A stretch of 10,211 nucleotides of DNA from an uncultured Porphyromonadaceae bacterium (GTDB lineage Bacteria; Bacteroidota; Bacteroidia; Bacteroidales; Paludibacteraceae), in NCBI GenBank assembly GCA_937898265.1, contig CALEJM010000216.1, forward strand, positions 1-10,211, given 5' to 3'. Under the pieces are notes generated by a model. The model was not told the origin of the DNA and made no database searches. It saw only the letters and a list, made by a program, of their open reading frames with translations. This document shows positions 1-5,410 of the stretch, one piece after another. Position 1 is the first letter of the stretch. Each line of letters opens with the position of its first letter. Both the position numbers and the translations under genes were made by a program.

Positions 1-570
1 AAGAATCATGTTGGCTTGTCCGAGACGGATGTAGTTGCAAGCGTCGATGATTGCGTTGGTTGAAGAAGCGCATGCTGCTGTGGTTGAGAAGTTAGGGCCT
101 CTCAAACCGTATTTGATTGAGATATAGCCTGGGGCGATATCGGCAATCATTTTTGGAATGAAGAATGGGTTGAATTTTGGACCAACGTTGTCTTTGGTGG
201 TTGCGTAATAGAGCATCTCGTCTTCGAAGCTTCTCAGACCGCCGATACCTACGCCGTAGATAACGCCTACTTTGTCTTTGTCGATTGTCTCAAAATCAAC
301 GCCGCAGTCTCTAACTGCCTCATCGGCTGCGATGATGGCGAATTGTGTGTAGAGGTCCATCTTGCGCACTTCTTTCTTGTCGATATATTCTTCGGCATTG
401 AAATTCTTGACTTCGCAAGCAAATTTCACCTTGAATTTCTCGGTGTCGATGTGCGTAATAGGAGCTGCACCGCTTCGTCCATTAACAGCGCTGTCCCAGG
501 TTTCTGGGACAGTGTGGCCGAGAGGTGTGATGGCGCCAAGGCCAGTTACAACAACTCGTTTCAATTCCAT
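1..570 (-). CDS. fabF: Beta-ketoacyl-ACP synthase II (FabF), 3' end outside window
   Basis: This enzyme condenses malonyl-ACP with a growing acyl-ACP in the elongation step of cytosolic type II fatty-acid synthesis. The visible N-terminal 190 codons start at ATG 570 with MELKRVVVTGLGAITPLG, the usual opening of the family. They reach the nucleophile motif FSTTAACASS, with the active-site Cys at residue 167, close to Cys163 of E. coli FabF. The two catalytic histidines lie in the missing half; the family is usually about 415-420 residues. The gene lies 18 bp downstream of acpP on the same strand with no promoter or terminator between, so the two are probably co-transcribed. A strong hairpin lies inside the coding sequence at 489-514. 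Identification is by motif and context and is very secure. Confidence 0.97.
   Translation of the reverse strand, partial: MELKRVVVTGLGAITPLGHTVPETWDSAVNGRSGAAPITHIDTEKFKVKFACEVKNFNAEEYIDKKEVRKMDLYTQFAIIAADEAVRDCGVDFETIDKDKVGVIYGVGIGGLRSFEDEMLYYATTKDNVGPKFNPFFIPKMIADIAPGYISIKYGLRGPNFSTTAACASSTNAIIDACNYIRLGQANMIL
489..514 (-). other. Strong intragenic hairpin near the 5' end of fabF
   Basis: A perfect 9-bp inverted repeat (CTGTCCCAG at 491-499, CTGGGACAG at 504-512) is separated by 4 bases and can extend by a G-T and a C-G pair to 489/514. In the fabF mRNA it starts about 57 nt after the start codon, at roughly codons 19-27. No T-tract follows, so it is not an intrinsic terminator. It could be coincidental coding sequence, an mRNA-stability or processing element, or a brake on fabF relative to acpP. 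Confidence 0.6.
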
Positions 571-588
571 AAACGTACGGAATTTAGA

Positions 589-825
589 TTAACCTTTAAC
601 AGCTTCGATGTGAGAGATAGCGTCGCCTACTGTTTTGATTTTTTCGGCTTCTTCTTCTGCGATTTGAATATCGAAAGCTTTTTCGAACTCCATTACGAGC
701 TCTACTGTATCCAATGAATCTGCGCCGAGATCTTCTGTGAAGCTTGCTTCTGGTTTTACCTCTGCAGCGTCAACACCGAGTTTCTCTACTACGATTTCTA
801 CTACTTTTTCTGCAATTTCTGACAT
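589..825 (-). CDS. acpP: Acyl carrier protein
   Basis: This small acidic protein (78 aa) carries acyl chains on a 4'-phosphopantetheine arm during fatty-acid synthesis and delivers them to synthases such as FabF and to acyltransferases. The attachment motif [16 protein letters not shown] is intact, with the modified Ser at residue 37. The four-helix pattern and length match the family (about 77-80 aa). The ATG at 823-825 gives the canonical N-terminus [17 protein letters not shown]. The gene is the first of an acpP-fabF unit, an order widespread in bacteria, often followed by rnc (which would be outside the window). A promoter candidate lies 49-79 bp upstream of the start codon. No anomaly is seen. 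Confidence 0.98.
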   Translation of the reverse strand: MSEIAEKVVEIVVEKLGVDAAEVKPEASFTEDLGADSLDTVELVMEFEKAFDIQIAEEEAEKIKTVGDAISHIEAVKG

Positions 826-867
826 AATGTTCTATTTTTTAAATGTTAAACTTATTGCACTTTTTTG

Positions 868-929
868 AATATGCAAAGGAACGACTTTTTTGCCACATAC
901 GCAACTATTACGACGACTTTTTGCATATT
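868..929. repeat. Paired repeats bracketing the acpP promoter
   Basis: A perfect 10-bp inverted repeat (AATATGCAAA at 868-877, TTTGCATATT at 920-929) flanks the promoter with arms 52 bp apart; the first arm overlaps the -7 box. A direct repeat is superimposed: ACGACTTTTTTGC at 881-893 and ACGACTTTTTGC at 913-924, one T shorter, 32 bp apart, on either side of the -33 element. Near-integral helical spacing would suit a dimeric regulator or looping, but no binding protein can be named and chance has not been excluded. Confidence 0.5.
874..904 (-). promoter_or_regulatory. Bacteroidota-type promoter of acpP-fabF
   Basis: Read on the minus strand, TTGC (904-901) is followed by 19 bases and then TTCCTTTG (881-874). 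The second box matches the Bacteroides -7 consensus TAnnTTTG in all but one fixed position, and TTG fits the -33 element at the usual spacing. Transcription would start near 868, leaving a leader of about 43 nt before acpP. The same TTGC-19-box geometry recurs before rmuC. It was identified by consensus only. Confidence 0.6.
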
Positions 930-1265
930 ATGATGCTCAAATTTTTGTTTTTGTGAATTAAAACTCGGCGCCGACAAACGAAATCTGGGTTTATTGCTTT
1001 GGAATTTAGCGTTTTATTCCTGTTGCGGGGGTTGCTCCTTTTTGTGCTCTCTTCGGGCGTTTGGAATCCCTTTTTGGGGCTTTGAGCCTATAGTTTCGGT
1101 TTGGGAATAAGATTTTTTGCCATTTTAGGTGCAAAGAATTTTCTTTTTCTTTAATTTTGCATTTGGAAATCGGCTGATTTGTTCGGTTATGGGGCGTGGG
1201 GCTGTAAGCCTCTCCTAAGCCATTTGGAATCCCCGATTTTCGCTTTGTAAACTACTGGATTTATT
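930..1265. other. Intergenic region between acpP and sufS
   Basis: No gene is convincing here. The plus strand is T-rich with runs of G and C. It contains an exact 11-bp direct repeat, TTTGGAATCCC, at 1060-1070 and 1223-1233, and shorter related text (TTTGGAAAT at 1163-1171). A small stem (GGCT/AGCC around TTG, about 1078-1088) is too weak to call a terminator. The sufS promoter must lie here; the best box is listed separately. Confidence 0.5.
1152..1159 (+). promoter_or_regulatory. Possible -7 box for sufS
   Basis: TAATTTTG is an exact match to TAnnTTTG. No good TTG lies 19-21 bp upstream, so the -33 element would be weak. Transcription would start near 1166, with a leader of about 100 nt. 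A weaker box, TCGCTTTG, at 1240-1247 is nearer the gene, but its only TTTG is 13 bp upstream, which is too close. Confidence 0.35.
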
Positions 1266-2480
1266 ATGGATATTCAATCAATACGCAAGGATTTTCCGAT
1301 TTTGGAGACTGAGGTTTATGGCAAGCCGCTGGTCTATTTCGACAATGCGGCCACCACACAGAAACCCTTGAGTGTAATAAATATTGTATCTGATGCCTAC
1401 ATGCGTCAGAATGCCAACGTGCATCGCGGCGTCCATTTCCTGAGCATGAAGGCTACGGAGGCGCACGAGGCTGCCCGCCGTCGTGTGGCTGAGTTCCTCA
1501 ATGCCGAATCGACCGACGAGATTGTCTTCACCCGTGGCACTACGGAGAGCATCAACCTCGTGGCTGCCACCTTCACCCGTCAGTTCTGTCGGCCGGGCGA
1601 CGAGATTGTCGTTTCACAGATGGAGCACCATGCCAACATCGTGTCGTGGCAGATTGCTGCCGAACAGTACGGCTTGAAGTTGCGCGTGATTCCTATCGAC
1701 GAACGTGGCGTCTTGAAGATGGAACAGTTGGACGCACTGCTCAACGAGCGCACGAAGATTGTGGCTGTGGCACATGTGTCCAACGTCTTGGGCACGGTCA
1801 ACCCGGTGGAAGAAATCATCCAAAAGGCACATGCCCGCAACATCCCCGTCTTGGTGGACGGCGCTCAGGCGGTGGCCCACCTCAAGGTGGACGTACGCGC
1901 CTTGGATGCCGACTTCTACGTCTTCTCCGGTCATAAGATCTACGCCCCAACGGGTATCGGCGTGCTCTACGGCAAGCGCGAGTGGCTCGACAAACTCCCA
2001 CCTTATCAGGGTGGCGGCGAGATGATTCAGAATGTGTCGTTTGAGAAGACCACCTTCAACGACCTCCCTTATAAATTTGAGGCTGGAACACCCGACTACA
2101 TCGGCTCCGTGGCGCTGGCCACAGCCTTAGACTATGTGACTGCCATCGGCATGGAGCAGATTGATGCCTACGAGCAGGAGTTGCTCCGATATGCCACCGA
2201 CAAGATGATGACGATTCCGGGAATGCATATCTTCGGAACCGCTCCACACAAGAGTGCCGTCATCTCCTTCAAGGTGGGCGATATCCACCACTTCGACCTC
2301 GGCACCATCATCGACAAGACCGGCGTGGCAATCCGCACGGGTCACCACTGCGCTCAGCCGCTCGTGGAGTCGATGGGCGTCAGCGGCATGGCGCGCGCCT
2401 CGTTTGCGTTCTATAATACGTTTGAGGAAATCGACTACTTCATCGAGCAACTCAAACGATGTGTCATGATCCTTTCTTAA
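1266..2480 (+). CDS. sufS: Cysteine desulfurase SufS
   Basis: This PLP enzyme (404 aa) removes sulfur from L-cysteine as a persulfide for iron-sulfur cluster assembly by the SUF system in the cytosol. It is a fold-type I, class V aminotransferase family member. Visible motifs are FDNAATTQKP (26-34), HHAN with His121 stacking over PLP, the PLP lysine in SGHKIYAPTGIGVLYG (Lys224), and the catalytic cysteine in RTGHHCAQPL (Cys362). These match Lys226 and Cys364 of E. coli SufS. Length and the RTGHHCAQPL context place it in the SufS group rather than IscS/NifS. In many Bacteroidota sufS follows sufB-C-D; here none of these is adjacent, and the gene is first in a pair with an acyltransferase 3 bp downstream. 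A selenocysteine lyase activity is possible for this family but secondary. Confidence 0.93.
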   Translation: MDIQSIRKDFPILETEVYGKPLVYFDNAATTQKPLSVINIVSDAYMRQNANVHRGVHFLSMKATEAHEAARRRVAEFLNAESTDEIVFTRGTTESINLVAATFTRQFCRPGDEIVVSQMEHHANIVSWQIAAEQYGLKLRVIPIDERGVLKMEQLDALLNERTKIVAVAHVSNVLGTVNPVEEIIQKAHARNIPVLVDGAQAVAHLKVDVRALDADFYVFSGHKIYAPTGIGVLYGKREWLDKLPPYQGGGEMIQNVSFEKTTFNDLPYKFEAGTPDYIGSVALATALDYVTAIGMEQIDAYEQELLRYATDKMMTIPGMHIFGTAPHKSAVISFKVGDIHHFDLGTIIDKTGVAIRTGHHCAQPLVESMGVSGMARASFAFYNTFEEIDYFIEQLKRCVMILS

Positions 2481-2483
2481 ACG

Positions 2484-3302
2484 ATGAGCAACGAAACACT
2501 TCGCGTTGATGTCGACGCAATCATAAAATCGCGCACCTCCAAACGTGTGCCTAAGTTCCTCGTCAACTTTGTCAAACGACTCATCCACCAAGACGAGATC
2601 AATGCCTTCATGGAAAAGAATCTCCAAGGGGTTGAGTTTTTTCAGGGGGTGATTGACCGAATGCAGTGTCGGGACCGCGTCTACGGCATCGAAAACCTCG
2701 ACCTCATCCCTGAGGGTCAGCAGGTCATCTTTGCCTGCAACCACCCACTCGGCGCTATGGAGGCGATGGTGATGGGTAAGCATTTCGGCAACCGCTATGG
2801 CGAGAAGGTCAACTTCGTGGTGACCGACTTCCTGATGCATGTGACCCCGATTGCCAACTACTTCACCCCCGTCAACGTGGCCTCGACCAGCGTGTTGAAA
2901 AACAAAGACGCCAAGGAGCGACTCAACCGTCTCTTTGAGTCGGACAAACACGTGGTGATGTTCCCAGCTGGTGCTTGCTCGCGTAAGATTGACGGCGTTA
3001 TCCAAGACAAACCGTGGAAGAAAACCTTTGTCTCCATGGCAAAGGCTCACCATCGCTGCATCGTGCCTATCAAGGTGGACGGTCGCAACTCACGCCATTT
3101 CTACCTCTTGGCAAAGCTGCGTGAGAAACTCGGCATCAAGTTTGCCTTCGAGATGATACTCCTTCCCGACGAGATGTTCCGTCAGCACGGCAAGACCATC
3201 GGCATCACCATCGGCAAACCGATTTCGTGGGAAGAACTCCAGCAGGAGAAAAACGACTGGACCCTCGTGAAGCAGATTCGCGAAACAGTCTACTCCATGT
3301 AA
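2484..3302 (+). CDS. PlsC-like (lysophospholipid/O-) acyltransferase, hemolysin-type subfamily
   Basis: The protein (272 aa) has the LPLAT fold signature and probably transfers an acyl chain from acyl-ACP to a lipid acceptor at the inner face of the cytoplasmic membrane. The catalytic block is ACNHPLGAMEAM (84-95), with His87 and acidic Glu93. The acceptor-site block is MFPAGACSRK (159-168), followed by WKK (178-180), DGRNSRHFY (199-207) and a conserved C-terminal GKPISW (244-249). These blocks resemble the 'putative hemolysin' LPLAT branch common in Bacteroidota, to which O-acyltransferases of ornithine and glycine lipids are related. A role in glycine-lipid synthesis (GlsA-like) is thus a candidate, not shown. 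No transmembrane segment is obvious. The ATG lies 3 bp after the sufS stop codon, which points to translational coupling; a strong terminator follows. Confidence 0.85.
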   Translation: MSNETLRVDVDAIIKSRTSKRVPKFLVNFVKRLIHQDEINAFMEKNLQGVEFFQGVIDRMQCRDRVYGIENLDLIPEGQQVIFACNHPLGAMEAMVMGKHFGNRYGEKVNFVVTDFLMHVTPIANYFTPVNVASTSVLKNKDAKERLNRLFESDKHVVMFPAGACSRKIDGVIQDKPWKKTFVSMAKAHHRCIVPIKVDGRNSRHFYLLAKLREKLGIKFAFEMILLPDEMFRQHGKTIGITIGKPISWEELQQEKNDWTLVKQIRETVYSM

Positions 3303-3328
3303 CAAGATTGTTCGGATACACTTCATAG

Positions 3329-3355
3329 GCCTCGCTCTTAAGCGGGGCTTTTTTT
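3329..3355 (+). terminator. Rho-independent terminator of the sufS-acyltransferase operon
   Basis: GCCTCGCT (3329-3336), loop CTTA and AGCGGGGC (3341-3348) form an 8-bp stem with one G-U pair, followed directly by seven Ts. It lies 26 bp after the acyltransferase stop codon. Confidence 0.92.
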
Positions 3356-3463
3356 GTGTCTTACTGCCATAAAAAGTGAAAGGAATGACGTCTCAGAGAG
3401 CAAAAAATGGCAGGAATTGTAACGTTTTTCGTGTCTGTGATATTTTTGCTTAGAAGAAAAAAC
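3356..3463. other. Intergenic spacer with no recognised feature
   Basis: No open frame, RNA gene or promoter is convincing. The sequence is A/T-rich with two GTAAC words (3419-3423 and, just beyond, 3467-3471) that recur inverted on the far side of the inverted-repeat element, so its outer edge may extend into this stretch. Confidence 0.4.
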
Positions 3464-3818
3464 TCTGTAACGTGTTGAACTATCGCTTGGTAGAAAAATA
3501 TTGGGTGGATTCTGTTACACAGTTTCAGTTGTTTCAATTAATTTTAGGTAGGTACATACACAAAGCTACATACTTGCTTTCCACTCTACTCCTTACTCTC
3601 TCTATATATATCTATCTATATATTAATATATTATATATATATATTATATATAAATTATATTATAAATAAGAAGAAAGAAGAGAGAGGGTAGAGTAGTGAG
3701 GGTATCCTTTTTTATTGAAACAATTGAAACATGTGTAATTTCTGACTCCGAATTGTGTATAAGTTGTTTTCTTCCAAAGCATTATACGAAGGCCCGGCTG
3801 TTACTCCGCTGTTACAGA
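3464..3818. repeat. Large imperfect inverted repeat around a TA-rich core
   Basis: Four blocks on the left recur in reverse complement and in mirrored order on the right. (1) TCTGTAAC 3464-3471 pairs with GTTACAGA 3811-3818. (2) 3481-3500 pairs with 3764-3785, with small gaps. (3) 3515-3540 pairs with 3713-3738 almost perfectly over about 25 bp, around TTGAAACAA/TTGAAACA and TGTGTAA. (4) CTCTCTCT 3596-3603 pairs with AGAGAGAG 3679-3686, with GTAGAGT-type similarity beyond. The core, about 3604-3667, is almost pure A/T in TATA steps. The left arm has about 40 extra bases (3541-3580). No transposase is present. The layout resembles a degenerate fold-back or MITE-like element; an iteron-bearing replication or regulatory site is an alternative. 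Open frames across it are only translations of the low-complexity core. Confidence 0.65.
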
Positions 3819-3822
3819 AACG

Positions 3823-3860
3823 AAAAAAAGCAGAGATTTTTGCGTAATCTCTGCTTTTTT
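3823..3860 (-). terminator. Bidirectional-looking terminator after the PNGase F-like gene
   Basis: GCAGAGATT (3830-3838) and AATCTCTGC (3846-3854) form a perfect 9-bp stem with a 7-nt loop. On the minus strand it is followed by seven Ts (A-tract 3823-3829) and on the plus strand by six Ts (3855-3860). It sits 35 bp downstream of the minus-strand gene's stop codon and adjoins the inverted-repeat element. Confidence 0.9.
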
Positions 3861-3895
3861 GGGGGTATAAAGAGGCGGTTAAGCCTGTTTTGTGC

Positions 3896-5275
3896 TTATT
3901 TGCCGACTGCTACTTTGTGTACTTCGATAAGTCCGTTGGTGCATTCGATGCGAACGAGGTAGATGCCGTTGCTGAAGGCGTGCATTGGGAGCGATTCGCC
4001 GCGGGCAGCGGTCATCAGTTCCTGACCGTTCATGCTGATGAGGGTAGCGGTGCTGACGAAGGAGTCGTTGGCTTTCACTTCGATGGCGTCGCTTTGACGG
4101 TTGTAGATGGCGGTGGTGGCTGTCTCGGTGATTTCAACGGCTTTCAGACTGTTGATCACGCCATTGCTCTTGCCAAGGAAGAAGACAGAGAGTGGGAAGT
4201 AGCCCTCGTTGCCGTTGAATTTAGCGTCGGGCACGGTGAGGCGGAAGGTGTGCTGACCGGCAGCAAAAGCGCCGAGGTCGATGACGCGGGTGTCGATCAC
4301 GTCGCCTGGGCACCAGTTGCTGAACGACTGCCAAGAGGCGTCGTTCTTCTTCGATGTGCCGTAGATGCCGTTGCCTTGGGTGTTGTAGACGCGGAATGGC
4401 TCGCATGAGGTGCGACCTGGTTTGTAGGTCAAGGCGAGTTCGTTGTCGATGTAGACGTAGTGCCAGCGACGGTTGTATTCCTCGCCACCGCTGTTGGCGC
4501 CGTGGTTGGAGGTGATGAAGATGAACTTCGCGTCGGTCATGTCCTCAGGCACGTCGATGGTGTAGGTCTTTGTGGTCTTACCGAGGGTGTCGGTGTGGTT
4601 CTCGTTGTAGTTGTAGAGGTAGAACTGGAAGTCCATTGGGATGAGGCAGTTGCCTGTTGATACAGGGGCTGCTGGGGCTGAGGAGTTGATCCATACGGAA
4701 CCGTAGAACACGTCGTTGCGACCGGCGCAGCCTGAGATTTGCTCGTTGGCAGCGTAAGGCACGCCGAAGATGCCGAGCTCGAACCAGAAGTCGTAGTTGG
4801 CGTTGAGGGCGCTGTCGCGGAGGATGTATTGGAGGTAGCTGGCGTTGAACCAGTAGGGCACGGTGTCGAGTTTGGCGTTTTTGTTCATGAATGGGGTGAT
4901 GAAACGTCCGATTTCGATGCGTGGCACTTCGTTGAGTCGGTAGGTGGTGTCGCCTTTTGGCACGAGGGCGAGGCCGATGTTGGCGATGCGGTCGTAGTTG
5001 TCGCAAGAGGCTTTCACGGTGATGTCGATGGTTACCCAGTCGCCGATTTGGCTGAGCTGTTCTTCGGTGAGTTTCACGGCATAGAGTGCGTTGTTGTGGC
5101 GGAGTACGCCGTCGTTGAGTGCGCTGTCGAAGACGTGGCTGTTGTAGCCGTCGTAGAAGAGCACCTCATCGAAGATTTGCATTCTTACGGGTTGTCCGCT
5201 TGTCTGTGCGGTAGCCATGGTGGTGAGTGTGAGCATCAGGGCTACGAGGAGAGAAAAGAGGTTGGCTTTTTTCAT
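3896..5275 (-). CDS. Secreted PNGase F-like peptide-N-glycosidase with T9SS sorting domain
   Basis: The predicted enzyme (459 aa) would cleave N-glycans from glycoproteins at the Asn-GlcNAc amide bond, outside the cell. Residues 1-23 form a signal peptide (MKK, hydrophobic stretch, ATAQ). Residues about 33-200 match the first beta-sandwich of PNGase F: CDNYDRIAN (91-99) aligns with CDEWDRYAN, putting Asp95 at the catalytic Asp60, followed by EIGRFITP (121-128). Glu166 in FWFELG may equal Glu118. In the second domain, GGEEYNRRWHYVYIDN (263-278) places Glu265 or Glu266 at Glu206, and NWCPG (320-324) matches GWCPG; Cys291-Cys322 probably form the matching disulfide. The Cys204-Cys208 disulfide of PNGase F is absent. 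Residues about 388-459, ending SNGIYLVRIECTNGLIEVHK plus a short basic end, form a type A T9SS sorting domain. A start 10 codons upstream at 5305 is rejected because it lies within the promoter. The amidase activity is inferred from hand-alignment. Confidence 0.85.
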   Translation of the reverse strand: MKKANLFSLLVALMLTLTTMATAQTSGQPVRMQIFDEVLFYDGYNSHVFDSALNDGVLRHNNALYAVKLTEEQLSQIGDWVTIDITVKASCDNYDRIANIGLALVPKGDTTYRLNEVPRIEIGRFITPFMNKNAKLDTVPYWFNASYLQYILRDSALNANYDFWFELGIFGVPYAANEQISGCAGRNDVFYGSVWINSSAPAAPVSTGNCLIPMDFQFYLYNYNENHTDTLGKTTKTYTIDVPEDMTDAKFIFITSNHGANSGGEEYNRRWHYVYIDNELALTYKPGRTSCEPFRVYNTQGNGIYGTSKKNDASWQSFSNWCPGDVIDTRVIDLGAFAAGQHTFRLTVPDAKFNGNEGYFPLSVFFLGKSNGVINSLKAVEITETATTAIYNRQSDAIEVKANDSFVSTATLISMNGQELMTAARGESLPMHAFSNGIYLVRIECTNGLIEVHKVAVGK

Positions 5276-5302
5276 TGCAATTAAATGTATTGTTTTTCGC
5301 CA

Positions 5303-5310
5303 CAAAGGTA
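5303..5310 (-). promoter_or_regulatory. -7 box of the PNGase F-like gene
   Basis: On the minus strand TACCTTTG exactly matches TAnnTTTG. The expected -33 position reads TACC, so that element is weak. Transcription would begin near 5297, giving a leader of about 20 nt before ATG 5275, and it lies downstream of the terminator of the preceding gene. The box overlaps the in-frame ATG at 5305, which therefore cannot be the start on this transcript. Confidence 0.55.
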
Positions 5311-5354
5311 ATAAAATTATGCGAAAATAGGTATTAGTTTGTGTCTAAAAGGAC

Positions 5355-5393
5355 GAAAAAAAGCTTGCCTGGTTGCCCAGACAAGCCTTTTTT
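5355..5393 (-). terminator. Rho-independent terminator of the Omp28-like gene
   Basis: On the minus strand AGGCTTGTCTGG (5388-5377), loop GCAA and CCAGGCAAGCTT (5372-5361) give a 12-bp stem with two G-U pairs, followed by a T-tract. It begins about 18 bp after the stop codon at 5411 and lies upstream of the next gene's promoter, so the two minus-strand genes are separate transcription units. Confidence 0.92.
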
Positions 5394-5410
5394 ATTGAGA
5401 TTGCTTAATC

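Noticed and set aside
2127..3053. Long minus-strand open frame (308 codons) opposite sufS and the acyltransferase
   Set aside because: It spans the junction of two well-supported plus-strand genes, is rich in His, Val and Asp as expected for antisense of their codon pattern, and has no recognisable domain.
3472..3669. Small plus-strand frame with a Tyr/Ile/Leu-rich end that looks like a membrane peptide
   Set aside because: The hydrophobic part is merely the TA-repeat core of the inverted-repeat element read in frame; there is no start context.
3464..3818. CRISPR array or tandem-repeat locus
   Set aside because: The repetition is mirror-inverted with only two copies of each block, without regularly spaced direct repeats and spacers, and there are no cas genes.
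3696..3962. Plus-strand frame of 88 codons
   Set aside because: It runs through the right arm, a terminator hairpin and the end of the opposite gene, so it is unlikely to be translated.
4739..5284. Plus-strand open frame of 181 codons opposite the PNGase F-like gene, and a similar one at 3890-4408
   Set aside because: Val/Glu/Gly/His-rich antisense translations; the opposite strand has clear PNGase F and T9SS motifs.
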